A stretch of 64,000 nt of DNA from Cohnella sp. WQ 127256 (GCF_024519285.1 NZ_JAMZCY010000001.1:124001-188000), one strand, 5' to 3'. Shown: positions 45,149 to 53,865, counted from the stretch's first letter. Notes: generated by a model not told the origin, from the letters alone. Program-made: numbers and translations.

Positions 45149-45586
45149 ATGGCGGAACGTTATTATGTCGTCCGAGAGGACTTGCTGCCGGAAGGCATAC
45201 TTAAGACGGAGCAAGCGAAAGAGCTGCTAAGACGCGGCGAAGCGGCTACGATTCATGAAGCGGCTGAACGAGTGGGCTTAAGTCGTAGTGCATATTACAA
45301 ATACAAAGATGGTGTTTACGCACTTGAGCATGCTTCTCGCGAATCTATTGCAACTTTGTCAATGGATTTAGAACACCGTTCGGGCGTTCTATCAAAGGTG
45401 CTCGGTATGCTAGCATTTAGCGAGGGTAACGTATTGACGATATCCCAGTCCATTCCCCTACAAGGGATGGCTAATGTTGTCGTATCTATCGATATCTCGC
45501 TCATTAACGGAGCATTAACGGAACTGTTGGAGAAGCTTCGCTCATTAGATGGTGTCAAACGGGTAACCGTTGTTGGACGTAGTTAA
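45149..45586 (+). CDS. pheB: ACT domain protein PheB with HTH-like segment
   Basis: A 145-residue protein of the PheB (YszB/UPF0735) family. Residues about 20-52 look like a helix-turn-helix (EQAKELLRRGEAATIHEAAE, then RVGLSRSAYYKYKDGV), and residues about 70-145 form an ACT domain that in this family is expected to bind an amino acid. A regulatory role in aromatic or threonine amino acid synthesis is plausible from the neighbours but not shown. GGGAGG selects ATG 45149; the frame is open from 45077, across its own promoter. Confidence 0.93.
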   Translation: MAERYYVVREDLLPEGILKTEQAKELLRRGEAATIHEAAERVGLSRSAYYKYKDGVYALEHASRESIATLSMDLEHRSGVLSKVLGMLAFSEGNVLTISQSIPLQGMANVVVSIDISLINGALTELLEKLRSLDGVKRVTVVGRS

Positions 45587-45590
45587 GCAG

Positions 45591-45619
45591 TTGTTAAACT
45601 CATTCCTAAATATTAGAAT
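45591..45619 (+). promoter_or_regulatory. Candidate sigma-A promoter of hom-thrB-pheA
   Basis: TTGTTA (45591-45596), a 17-base spacer, then TAGAAT (45614-45619), in the short gap between pheB and hom. Confidence 0.5.
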
Positions 45620-45646
45620 ATCGCTATAGATGGAAATGGAGGAACA

Positions 45647-46936
45647 ATGATGAAGTCGGTTAAAGTAGGATTGCTTGGATTAGGCACAGTTGGTACAGGT
45701 GTTGTTAAAATCGTGGAAGGTCACCAAGAGGATTTGTCTAACCAAGTAGGTTCTCCGATCTCTATCGTACAAATCTTAGTCAAAGATCGCACTAAGACTC
45801 GTAGCATCTCAATCGATGCTTCCAAGCTTACTGAAGATCCTTGGGAAGTTGTTCGTAACCCTGAAATTGACGTTATTGTCGAGGTTATGGGTGGAATTGC
45901 TTTGACCAAAGAATATATATTGGAAGCACTGGAACGTGGCAAGCATATCGTAACAGCCAATAAAGACCTAATGGCACTTCATGGACCAGAAATATTGGCG
46001 AAAGCACGTGAGCATGGCTGTGACGTGTTATACGAGGCAAGCGTAGCGGGTGGGATTCCGATTATCCGTACTCTAGTCGAAGGCTTCTCTTCAGACAGGA
46101 TTACGAAGATTATGGGCATCGTCAACGGTACGACTAACTACATTTTGACAAAGATGAGCCAAGAAGGCGCGGCATATGCAGATGTGCTTAAAGAAGCTCA
46201 AGAGCTTGGATATGCAGAAGCTGATCCGACTTCGGACGTAGAAGGACTTGATGCTGCACGCAAAATGACGATCTTATCTACGTTAGGCTTCAGGGCGAAC
46301 GTTTCGTTAGACGACATTAGTGTCAAAGGCATAAGCAATGTGACTCAAGAGGATATTCAATATGCCAAACGACTTGGATATGAAGTGAAGCTTCTAGGTA
46401 TTGCAGAACGTCAAGATGATCATATTAGCGTCAGTGTTCAACCTACGATGATTAAGCAAAGTCACCCAATTGCAACTGTTAACGGAGTGTTTAATGCTGT
46501 GTATGTACACGGTGAAGCGGTTGGCGAAACGATGTTCTATGGAGCAGGCGCCGGGGAATTACCAACGGCGACTTCAATTGTCGCAGATATCGTGGCTGTC
46601 GTTAAAAATATGAAGCTTGGTGTAAATGGTCGTCAAGCTCAGCTGTCCTACAATGTCGTGAAATTGAAGACAGACGAACAAATATCATCGAAGTTTTTCC
46701 TATTGCTTCATGTGGATGATCGCACGGGTGTACTGGCCCAAATCGCACAAGTATTGTCGAACTGTGAGGTCAGTATCGAATCGGTCATGCAGCCTTCAGC
46801 ACCCAATCAATCGAGTGCTGAGATCATTATTATTACACATCAAGCAAGCAAAGCTTCGATGAATAAGGTACTGGAAGCTTTTGAAGGCTTATCCTCTGTT
46901 CGGAAGATCAAAAGTGTTTATCGCGTAGAAGGTTAA
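45647..46936 (+). CDS. hom: Homoserine dehydrogenase
   Basis: Hom reduces aspartate semialdehyde to homoserine, the branch point to threonine and methionine. The 429-residue product has the Rossmann motif GLLGLGTVGTGVV near 8-20, the TANKDLMA motif near 104, the GIVNGTTNYIL catalytic signature near 162, and a C-terminal ACT domain (about 350-429), which usually gives feedback control. Two adjacent ATG codons (45647, 45650) follow GGAGG. It precedes thrB, with no thrC between. Confidence 0.96.
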   Translation: MMKSVKVGLLGLGTVGTGVVKIVEGHQEDLSNQVGSPISIVQILVKDRTKTRSISIDASKLTEDPWEVVRNPEIDVIVEVMGGIALTKEYILEALERGKHIVTANKDLMALHGPEILAKAREHGCDVLYEASVAGGIPIIRTLVEGFSSDRITKIMGIVNGTTNYILTKMSQEGAAYADVLKEAQELGYAEADPTSDVEGLDAARKMTILSTLGFRANVSLDDISVKGISNVTQEDIQYAKRLGYEVKLLGIAERQDDHISVSVQPTMIKQSHPIATVNGVFNAVYVHGEAVGETMFYGAGAGELPTATSIVADIVAVVKNMKLGVNGRQAQLSYNVVKLKTDEQISSKFFLLLHVDDRTGVLAQIAQVLSNCEVSIESVMQPSAPNQSSAEIIIITHQASKASMNKVLEAFEGLSSVRKIKSVYRVEG

Positions 46937-46979
46937 TCCCTTCCTCATTTGATTACTACTGCATTAAAGGAGCATTGTT

Positions 46980-47999
46980 ATGCGTTATGAAGCTGGAAAT
47001 ATGGGTAAAGTGATATCCGGTCGAGTTGTCGTCAAGGTAGCTGCGAGCTCAGCCAATTTAGGTCCAGGATTCGATACACTCGGGATAGCCTTGTCTTTAT
47101 TCGCTTGGGTAAGCATGGCACCTGCAACATCGACCCGCGTTACATTGGTAGGTGACAATCTTGAGGGCGTCACACAAGATAAAACAAATTTAGTGTATGA
47201 GGTCGCTCAAGCCGTATTTGCTAAAGCAGGGATTGAGCTTCCAGAGCTAGATATTGGAATTCGGAGTGACATTCCTCTTACAAGAGGACTAGGTAGCAGT
47301 GCAGCCGCGATCGTTGGAGCACTTGTTGCGGCCAACTCATTAATTGGCAATGCATTATCCGACGACGAGCTGTTTCAGATGGCAACAGAGCTTGAGAAGC
47401 ATCCTGATAATGTGGGTGCGTCTATGTTCGGAGGCATTATTGCTGCGGCATGGGACGGCACAAGAGCGGAGTATGTTCGAATTGAACCGCCGGTTGGGAT
47501 GGATGTGCTAGTAGCTATTCCAGAGTTCGAGTTGTCGACGAAAAAAGCCCGAAACGTGCTTCCGGAACAAATTTCGTTACAGGATGCTGTTTTTAACGTG
47601 ACACATAGCTCCCTGTTAACTGCAGCGCTAGCCATGGGTAGATTGGATTTATTAAGCCATGCGATGAGAGACCGTCTACATCAGCCTTATCGCGCTAAGC
47701 TGATTCCAGGTATGGAGAAGATTCTACGCGAAGCAACCGAGCATGGTGCTCTAGGTGCCGTTCTATCTGGTGCTGGTCCGACTTTACTACTGCTTTCAAG
47801 GAGTGAGCTCTCCGGTAATGGGCAGCTGATTGCGTTCGTACAAGAGGTTATGGCCGAGGCGGGGGTTAAAGTTACAACGCGCTGGTTGGAGCCTTACTTA
47901 CATGGACCACAGGTTCAACTAGTAGACGCGAACGACCCCAACTATCATCTGGAGCCACAACAAATATTGGGAAATATTGAAGCGGAGGTGAGCGTATGA
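46980..47999 (+). CDS. thrB: Homoserine kinase
   Basis: ThrB phosphorylates homoserine, feeding threonine synthase. The 339-residue GHMP kinase has the substrate motif ANLGPGFDTLGIAL near 25-38, the ATP motif PLTRGLGSSAAAI near 93-105 and the C-terminal GAVLSGAGPTLL near 257. It is slightly longer than B. subtilis ThrB because of a short start and a C-terminal tail. Its end overlaps the pheA start by 4 bases. AAAGGAG precedes the ATG. Confidence 0.95.
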   Translation: MRYEAGNMGKVISGRVVVKVAASSANLGPGFDTLGIALSLFAWVSMAPATSTRVTLVGDNLEGVTQDKTNLVYEVAQAVFAKAGIELPELDIGIRSDIPLTRGLGSSAAAIVGALVAANSLIGNALSDDELFQMATELEKHPDNVGASMFGGIIAAAWDGTRAEYVRIEPPVGMDVLVAIPEFELSTKKARNVLPEQISLQDAVFNVTHSSLLTAALAMGRLDLLSHAMRDRLHQPYRAKLIPGMEKILREATEHGALGAVLSGAGPTLLLLSRSELSGNGQLIAFVQEVMAEAGVKVTTRWLEPYLHGPQVQLVDANDPNYHLEPQQILGNIEAEVSV

Positions 48000-48874
48000 G
48001 CAAGCGTAAATCCGTAGCTCTATTGCCCCAAGGTACGGTTTCAGACGAAGCGGTACGCTACTTATTTCGCAATGAAGATGTGGAATTCGTTTATTGTAAA
48101 ATGATTGCGGATGTTTTTCAATCGACGGCTAATGGTCATACAGACTGGAGCGTTATTCCGATTGAAAATACGATTGACGGCTCTGTAAGTTTGCATATTG
48201 ACTGGCTTGTCCATGAAGTGGACTTGCCCATTCGTGCAGAGTGGGTTTATCCGTCAATTCAGAATCTGATTGGATCTGCTAGCGAGTTAGCAGGTGAAGA
48301 TGGGCAATGGGACGCGAGTAAGATTACGAAGGTCATGAGCCATCCGGTTGCCATGGCGCAGTGCTTACAATTCGTACGTGGAAAGCTGCCTCATGCGGAG
48401 CTGGAGACACTGAGTAGCACGACTGAAGCTGTGCGGATGGTCAAGAACAATCCAGGTAAGGGCTGGGCGGCATTTGGAACGCGTTTGGCGGCAGCAGATC
48501 TGGAGCTTGAAGTTCTTGAAGCCGGTGTAACAGACCATGATAATAACTTCACACGGTTTGCGCTTGTTGGGAATACACCGTACGAGAAAGAGAATGCTCA
48601 GGTACAGAAGACGAGTATCCTGATTACGTTACCAGAAGATTATCCAGGAGCACTCCACCAAGTGTTGTCCGCTTTCGCTTGGCGCAAGATTAGCTTGTCC
48701 AAGATTGAATCGCGCCCTACTAAGAAGAAGTTAGGGAGCTATTACTTCTACATCGATATCGTATATGCACTGGACTCCGTTCTACTTCCAGCAGCTATAG
48801 CCGAGATCGAAGCGATTGGTTGTCAGGTTCGTCTATTAGGGGCATATCCTAGCTTGCCTTTCGTGAAGGATTAA
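47996..48874 (+). CDS. pheA: Prephenate dehydratase
   Basis: PheA converts prephenate to phenylpyruvate in phenylalanine synthesis. The 292-residue product has the catalytic domain with SVIPIENTIDGSV near 53, and the DNNFTRF motif containing the catalytic Thr near 183. A C-terminal ACT domain carries the ESRPTKKKLGSYYFYID effector motif near 236. There is no chorismate mutase domain. The N-terminal motif is ALLPQGTVS, where many homologues have GP(E)GTF, a small variation. The start overlaps the thrB stop, so the pair is coupled. Confidence 0.95.
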   Translation: MSKRKSVALLPQGTVSDEAVRYLFRNEDVEFVYCKMIADVFQSTANGHTDWSVIPIENTIDGSVSLHIDWLVHEVDLPIRAEWVYPSIQNLIGSASELAGEDGQWDASKITKVMSHPVAMAQCLQFVRGKLPHAELETLSSTTEAVRMVKNNPGKGWAAFGTRLAAADLELEVLEAGVTDHDNNFTRFALVGNTPYEKENAQVQKTSILITLPEDYPGALHQVLSAFAWRKISLSKIESRPTKKKLGSYYFYIDIVYALDSVLLPAAIAEIEAIGCQVRLLGAYPSLPFVKD

Positions 48875-48908
48875 CTCAATCCATTCTACTCTATTTATTC
48901 AACACATT

Positions 48909-48942
48909 CCGGCACGCCAGATTATGGGCTGTCGGATTTTTG
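48909..48942 (+). terminator. Rho-independent terminator after pheA
   Basis: Stem CCGGCACGCC to GGGCTGTCGG with a 2-by-2 mismatch in the middle, then ATTTTTG. The following 175 bases up to the safA-like gene hold no gene. They are AT-rich and contain CATAGGAT (near 49049), a possible sigma-E -10 without a clear -35. Confidence 0.75.
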
Positions 48943-49119
48943 TTGTACAGATTTGTATTTATTATCTTAGCTTTGGGGTTGTAAAAGCTGTCTTAAAGCC
49001 GTTACAGTGGTTTTTCTCAATAAAGGATGTCAAACGCCCATTACCTGCATAGGATGTAAAGATTGCGCGAGGGCAAATGCCCGCTCGTGAACTAAGTCAA
49101 TTCATCAGGAGGGAACGGC

Positions 49120-50757
49120 GTGAAGATCCATATCGTTAAACAAGGGGATTCGCTGTATTCGATCGCCAAGAAATACAATGTACATCTGGAGGATGTCGTC
49201 AAGGCGAATCCTGAAATCAGTAATCCCGACGTGATTGATGTAGGGATGAAGGTGAAAATCCCTTCGCAAACTAAGCCACCTTTGGAAGTCATTCACCATC
49301 ATATCGTACAGCAGGGCGATACTTTGTGGAAGCTGTCCAAGGCATGGGGAATACAGCTTACGGATATGATCAAGGCTAACCCCCAGCTTAAAAACCCGAA
49401 TGCTTTGTTGACAGGTGAAGTGGTTAACATTCCCAAAACGCCTCATGGATCAAACTCTACAGAAGCGGCTATGCAGGGAGGTTCTGTGCAGGGAGGTTCT
49501 GTGCAGGGAGGTTCTGTGCAGGGCAAGGTAAACACGGGCATGAAGATGGGGACGGGTGGAAAAGCAAACACAGCTCCTGTACCTGAGCAAGTGGCACCTA
49601 TCGTGCAAGCTCCTGCTCCTCAACCAGCACCAGCACCAGCACCAGCGCCGGTTGTTGTAGCGCCAATCGCTGAATCGAAGCCGATCTATGGTATTGAAAT
49701 CCATGAACATGTTGAAATGTACAATTCGTATAAGGTTCCTCCAGTTCAGGCCGCTAATCAGGTAGAAATGCCGTATCCTACTTACAACGCGCCATCTTAT
49801 GGATATGGAATGCAGCAGCCAGTCGCAGGAGCGGAGTCGGCTTATCCGGGCTACGGGTACGGAATGCAGCAGCCAGTTGCAGGAGTGGAGTCAGCTTATC
49901 CGGGTTATGGATATGGCATGCAGCAGCCAGTCGCAGGGGTGGAGTCGGCTTATCCGGGCTACGGATACGGGATGCAGCAGCCAGTCGTAGGAGCCGAGTC
50001 GGCTTATCCAGGGTACGGATATGGCATGCAGCAGCCGAACATTAGTCCTGAGACTACTTCGCAGAAGCCTTGTGGTTGCGGGCATGGACATGGTCACGGT
50101 CACGGGAATCCTCAAGCGATTAACCCGTTGGGGGGCACAATTGCCGGAAACATGGGTGATTTGTACGGACACCAGGATTATTCCTATAGCCCTCCTGATG
50201 ATCCAACAAGAGTACCTGGGATTTCCACTCCAATGATGATGGCAAGTGGGAAGACGGCCTCCGGCTGCAAAACCTGCGGCGGGCGGATTTCATATCAGGC
50301 ACCTGTAAATATGAATATGGGTGAAGTGCCGTATGCTGGTAACTATCCAGGAATGGGCTACCCAGATGGAAGAGTTCCTTATGGAGTATCTCCGTTCACA
50401 ACTGGCTCATTAGGAAATATGCAGCAAGCGGTTAATCCTGCCTATTATGGTATGCCAATGGGGGATATACCCGTAGGCTATAGTCCGGTATCGGATGGCT
50501 TCCAAAGCTATTATGCTAATCCGCAGAATCAGAACTTCTATGGAGGATTCCCACCAATACCACCAATGCCTCCAATGCCAGGCTTGCGTCCCTTAAGTGA
50601 GGCTGGTACAGATGAACGTTCTGATCCGAATGAGACAGAGATATTGATTAAAGCGACCACAGCTAAGAAGCGGCAAGCTAAACCTAAGCCTAGGCTCAGT
50701 GCAGTGAGGAACAATAAGCCTAAGCAGAGGGAAAGCGTTCCTTGGATTAAATGGTAA
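49120..50757 (+). CDS. safA: SafA-like spore coat protein with two LysM domains
   Basis: A 545-residue protein. Two LysM domains lie at about 3-48 and 62-107 (HIVKQGDSLYSIAKKYNV; HIVQQGDTLWKLSKAWGI). A low-complexity region follows: three QGGSV repeats, a Pro-Ala run, four 18-residue repeats around YGYGMQQPVAG, a CGCGHGHGHGHG stretch that could bind metal, a CKTCGG, and a basic C-terminus. SafA is the inner-coat morphogenetic protein that binds cortex peptidoglycan through LysM and interacts with SpoVID, whose homologue is at 22220. In B. subtilis safA lies in the same stretch before bofC. B. subtilis SafA has one LysM and 387 residues. GTG 49120 follows AGGAGGG. Confidence 0.88.
   Translation: MKIHIVKQGDSLYSIAKKYNVHLEDVVKANPEISNPDVIDVGMKVKIPSQTKPPLEVIHHHIVQQGDTLWKLSKAWGIQLTDMIKANPQLKNPNALLTGEVVNIPKTPHGSNSTEAAMQGGSVQGGSVQGGSVQGKVNTGMKMGTGGKANTAPVPEQVAPIVQAPAPQPAPAPAPAPVVVAPIAESKPIYGIEIHEHVEMYNSYKVPPVQAANQVEMPYPTYNAPSYGYGMQQPVAGAESAYPGYGYGMQQPVAGVESAYPGYGYGMQQPVAGVESAYPGYGYGMQQPVVGAESAYPGYGYGMQQPNISPETTSQKPCGCGHGHGHGHGNPQAINPLGGTIAGNMGDLYGHQDYSYSPPDDPTRVPGISTPMMMASGKTASGCKTCGGRISYQAPVNMNMGEVPYAGNYPGMGYPDGRVPYGVSPFTTGSLGNMQQAVNPAYYGMPMGDIPVGYSPVSDGFQSYYANPQNQNFYGGFPPIPPMPPMPGLRPLSEAGTDERSDPNETEILIKATTAKKRQAKPKPRLSAVRNNKPKQRESVPWIKW
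49474..49518 (+). repeat. Three identical 15-bp tandem repeats in safA
   Basis: CAGGGAGGTTCTGTG three times without change, encoding QGGSV each time, then a partial CAGGG. The identity of the copies suggests recent expansion. Confidence 0.95.
49798..50034 (+). repeat. Four 54-bp tandem repeats plus a partial copy in safA
   Basis: Copies start at 49798, 49852, 49906 and 49960, with a 21-base partial copy at 50014. Each encodes YGYGMQQPVAGAESAYPG with one or two changes (A/V at residue 12, VVG in copy 4). Differences are mostly silent third-position changes. Confidence 0.95.
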
Positions 50758-50770
50758 AATAAGTGCATAG

Positions 50771-50824
50771 CACCGGAATTCCCAGGAAACACTAAAGAAA
50801 AAAGCAGAGAAGGGGATTCCGGTG
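50771..50824 (+). promoter_or_regulatory. Hairpin covering the bofC Shine-Dalgarno and start codon
   Basis: CACCGGAATTCCC (50771-50783) can pair along its full length with GGGGATTCCGGTG (50812-50824), 13 bp with one G-U pair and a purine-rich 28-base loop. The 3' arm contains the Shine-Dalgarno (GGGG) and the whole GTG start codon. The 5' arm begins 14 bases after the safA-like stop codon, close enough for a terminating ribosome to disturb the stem. Confidence 0.75.
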
Positions 50825-51514
50825 TCTCGCTTTCGTATCCTTAAGGAGCTTAAAAAATCGTTAAAGAGAAAACGTCGCCATGTGTGGTCTCTTGGAGCGG
50901 GCTTCACTTTATTTCTACTCGCTGCATTGCTTGGTTCATGGCTTGCTGATCGTGTTGTTACGGGGATTTCTTCAGAGGTGATCCTGCCAATTGAATCGGT
51001 TCCCGCTTGGGTGGACAACCCTAATGTTGCCCCAAATGCATCATCTCGTGAGAAAACGCTAAATGCATTAAGAGGGTGGAAGGGACAGGTCGAACTCATT
51101 CTTCACCGGACCTACTTATGCGGGGAAGAAACTCGACATCTAGGGAAGCACTCCGCGACGGAGGCAGAGAATCTTCTGAAATCTCACCGCGAGTGGGAAG
51201 CGAGCCTTGACACGTTGGGGAAATTGCAGATGGAGGAGTCCATCGATGATTTATCCCCGCAATGTAGTAAGACCGCCTATATCGGAATGGATAAGGATGC
51301 TAACCTGATTTTGTTCGATGGTCCTCCAAAGAAGGAAAAGGTGATCCGTACATTTTTCCAATTGGATATTGAAATGCTGGAGTCACGCTTGAATGAGGAA
51401 CGACTTCGAGAATTGACCAAGGGCATTCGCGTAACGGATAAGGACGAGTATAACAGCGTGCTATCAACGTTTAATGAGTTTGCAAGCTTGAATTCATTGA
51501 AGTCAGTTCCGTAA
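50822..51514 (+). CDS. bofC: BofC-like forespore checkpoint protein
   Basis: BofC acts in the forespore on the SpoIVB signal that triggers sigma-K activation. The 230-residue product has a basic start, one membrane helix or signal anchor at about 23-43, an N-terminal BofC domain (VELILHRTYLCGEETRHLG near 91) and the C-terminal domain (DLSPQCSKTAYIGMDKDANL, then LFDGPPKKEKVIRTFFQLDIE) that defines the family. It follows the safA-like gene and precedes ruvCAB, matching B. subtilis. The GTG start lies inside a strong hairpin, so translation may depend on ribosomes finishing the upstream gene. Confidence 0.93.
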   Translation: MSRFRILKELKKSLKRKRRHVWSLGAGFTLFLLAALLGSWLADRVVTGISSEVILPIESVPAWVDNPNVAPNASSREKTLNALRGWKGQVELILHRTYLCGEETRHLGKHSATEAENLLKSHREWEASLDTLGKLQMEESIDDLSPQCSKTAYIGMDKDANLILFDGPPKKEKVIRTFFQLDIEMLESRLNEERLRELTKGIRVTDKDEYNSVLSTFNEFASLNSLKSVP

Positions 51515-51544
51515 CCGTAACAATCCTAATAAGAGTAACTCCAA

Positions 51545-51565
51545 GAGGCCAAAGTTGGCCTTTTT
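51545..51565 (+). terminator. Rho-independent terminator after bofC
   Basis: Stem AGGCC/GGCCT with loop AAAGTT, then TTTTT; flanking CCAA/TTGG can lengthen the stem. Confidence 0.75.
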
Positions 51566-51606
51566 GGATTATGAAGAGATTCTTCTTTATTTGTGTTCTC
51601 CTTCTG

Positions 51607-51635
51607 TTCTCATAGGGGGTAACATTTGATATAAT
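51607..51635 (+). promoter_or_regulatory. Sigma-A promoter of ruvCAB
   Basis: TTCTCA (51607-51612), a 17-base spacer, then a perfect TATAAT (51630-51635). No LexA box of the Bacillus type (GAAC-N4-GTTC) is seen beside it. Confidence 0.58.
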
Positions 51636-51680
51636 TAAAAGAATTATGTCATGTAAAGTGAAGAGTGAGGGATCAGATTC

Positions 51681-52181
51681 ATGCGAGTACTAGGAATCGA
51701 CCCTGGGATAGCCATTATGGGATTTGGGTTTATTGACAAAGAAGGACACAAATTGACACCCGTTCAATATGGTTGTATCCAGACCGAGGCGGGAACACCA
51801 CAGGAAATTAGATTGAAGCAAATCTATGAATCATCCTGTAGTTTGCTAGATAAATATAAGCCCGATACAGTAGCAGTAGAAAAGCTGTTTTTTAACAAAA
51901 ATGTGACTAATGCTTTCAGTGTAGGACAAGCGCGAGGTGTGTTCATTTTAGCAGCAGCACAGCGGGGATTGACGATTGGGGAATATACGCCAATGCAGGT
52001 TAAGCAAGCGGTTGTCGGGTACGGTGCTGCCGAGAAGAAGCAAGTCCAGGAAATGGTCAAGATGCTGCTGAAATTATCTACAGTTCCAAAGCCAGACGAT
52101 GTTGCCGATGCTCTCGCAGTTGCGATCTGCCACGCCCACTCCATCGTCCTAAATGACAGAATAAACGGAGTGATACGCTAA
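51681..52181 (+). CDS. ruvC: Holliday junction resolvase RuvC
   Basis: RuvC cuts Holliday junctions bound by RuvAB. The 166-residue product has the four acidic active-site positions: Asp7 in LGIDPGI, Glu67 in AVEKLFF, and two aspartates in KPDDVADALAVAICH near 139-145. B. subtilis lacks ruvC and uses RecU; its presence here beside ruvA and ruvB gives a complete RuvABC set. The stop overlaps the ruvA start by one base (TAATG). Confidence 0.96.
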   Translation: MRVLGIDPGIAIMGFGFIDKEGHKLTPVQYGCIQTEAGTPQEIRLKQIYESSCSLLDKYKPDTVAVEKLFFNKNVTNAFSVGQARGVFILAAAQRGLTIGEYTPMQVKQAVVGYGAAEKKQVQEMVKMLLKLSTVPKPDDVADALAVAICHAHSIVLNDRINGVIR

Positions 52182-52798
52182 TGATCGATTTTATACGGGG
52201 AAAAGTTGTTCATCTTGAAAGTGAATATGTCGTGCTCGATGTTCGCGATATCGGGTATCGAGTATTTACGCCGAATCCTTATGCGCTGGCACGTTCGGAA
52301 GAGCCTGTACAATTATTTGTTCACCACAATGTTCGCGAGGACGCGATTCATTTATTCGGATTTACGACGCGTGATGAGCAGTCCCTATTTCGTAGATTGC
52401 TAGAAGTGTCTGGTATCGGTCCTAAGGTGGCGTTGGGTGTGCTTGCGGGTGGTCGTCCTGAAGCTGTAGTAGCGGCTATCCAGCAAGAGAATATCACCTT
52501 CTTAACTAAGCTCCCGGGAATCGGTAGAAAAACAGCCCAAAGAATGATTCTGGATCTGAAAGACAAGCTGGGATCTATTAATAGTAAATGGGATGTTGCA
52601 CCATTAGTAGAGTTTGAAGTGGCATCGACTGCTGATAATGCTTCAGCTTGGGCTGAGGCGCGTGAAGCATTGGCTGGTCTTGGCTATCGGGATGCGGAGC
52701 TTGATAAGGCATGGTTAGTATTGAAGGATAACTTAACCGGTGAGGAATCCCCGGATGTATTGATCAAGAAAGCGCTCCAGCAATTATTCCAAGGATAA
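52181..52798 (+). CDS. ruvA: Holliday junction branch migration protein RuvA
   Basis: RuvA is the junction-binding tetramer that loads RuvB. The 205-residue product has an N-terminal OB fold (MIDFIRGKVVHLESEYVVLDV), two helix-hairpin-helix motifs (VSGIGPKVALGVLAG near 77; LPGIGRKTAQRMILDL near 112) and a C-terminal RuvB-binding domain (ALAGLGYRDAELDKA near 163). Its start is fused to the ruvC stop. Confidence 0.97.
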   Translation: MIDFIRGKVVHLESEYVVLDVRDIGYRVFTPNPYALARSEEPVQLFVHHNVREDAIHLFGFTTRDEQSLFRRLLEVSGIGPKVALGVLAGGRPEAVVAAIQQENITFLTKLPGIGRKTAQRMILDLKDKLGSINSKWDVAPLVEFEVASTADNASAWAEAREALAGLGYRDAELDKAWLVLKDNLTGEESPDVLIKKALQQLFQG

Positions 52799-52825
52799 TT
52801 TGCTAGAGAGAAGGGGGTTGGAATC

Positions 52826-53836
52826 GTGGATGAAGACCGTATCATTACCTCCCATTTAATGATGGAAGATCAAGAGGTAGAATACAGCCTGCGCCCTCGT
52901 TATTTGGCAGAATATATCGGTCAAACGCAAGCAAAGGAAAATCTTAAGGTTTACATAGAGGCTGCTAAAATGCGGCGTGAACCATTGGATCACGTGCTCT
53001 TGTATGGTCCGCCGGGACTTGGGAAAACAACCTTATCGAACATAATCGCTAACGAGCTTGGCGTTCATATTCGGACGACTAGTGGACCTGCTATTGAACG
53101 TCCAGGTGATTTAGCGGCGATTTTATCCAATTTGCAAGAGAACGACGTTCTCTTCATTGATGAAATTCATCGCTTGCACCGTACAGTCGAGGAAGTATTG
53201 TATCCTGCAATGGAAGATTTCGCGTTAGATTTCATCATTGGTAAAGGACCAAGTGCCCGTTCAGTTCGACTGGATTTGCCGAAGTTTACTTTAATTGGCG
53301 CGACGACGCGTGCGGGGTTGCTATCGGCACCCTTAAGAGACCGGTTCGGGGTCGTGAGCCGGTTGGAATTCTATACTGAGGACGAGCTTGCGTTTATTGT
53401 GACAAGAACAGCAGAAATATTCGGAGTAGGAATGGTAGGAGAAGCATCACGAGAGATTGCTAGACGTGCTAGAGGGACACCAAGGATTGCCAATAGGCTG
53501 CTCAAGCGAGTACGAGATCACGCGCAGGTTAGAGGTGACGGAGTCATTACAGATGTTGTCGCTCTGGACGCATTAGAACGAATTCAAGTCGATCCGATGG
53601 GACTAGATAGTATTGACCATAAAATGCTTCGTTCCATGATTCAGAATTATGGGGGCAGGCCTGTAGGGTTGGATACAATCGCTGCTTCTATCGGAGAAGA
53701 AAGTCAAACGATCGAAGATGTATATGAGCCGTATCTGATGCAGATCGGATTTCTCCAGCGAACACCACGAGGTAGAATTGTAACGGCTGCTGCCTACCGA
53801 CATCTAGGATTACCGATCCCAGAGCTAAATGGATAA
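52826..53836 (+). CDS. ruvB: Holliday junction branch migration ATPase RuvB
   Basis: RuvB is the hexameric AAA+ motor that drives branch migration. The 336-residue product has [13 protein letters not shown] at the start, Walker [10 protein letters not shown] near 61, Walker [11 protein letters not shown] near 108, and a C-terminal winged helix ending in [18 protein letters not shown] 52826 follows AAGGGGG. spoIID follows after 29 bases with no terminator between. Confidence 0.98.
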   Translation: MDEDRIITSHLMMEDQEVEYSLRPRYLAEYIGQTQAKENLKVYIEAAKMRREPLDHVLLYGPPGLGKTTLSNIIANELGVHIRTTSGPAIERPGDLAAILSNLQENDVLFIDEIHRLHRTVEEVLYPAMEDFALDFIIGKGPSARSVRLDLPKFTLIGATTRAGLLSAPLRDRFGVVSRLEFYTEDELAFIVTRTAEIFGVGMVGEASREIARRARGTPRIANRLLKRVRDHAQVRGDGVITDVVALDALERIQVDPMGLDSIDHKMLRSMIQNYGGRPVGLDTIAASIGEESQTIEDVYEPYLMQIGFLQRTPRGRIVTAAAYRHLGLPIPELNG

Positions 53837-53865
53837 TCAGACTAGCCACGACGGAGGAGAACAGG

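Noticed and set aside
49798..50034. Regular 54-bp repeats that could be taken for a CRISPR array
   Set aside because: They are contiguous, without unique spacers, keep one reading frame, and code for 18-residue repeats in the SafA-like protein. No cas genes are present.
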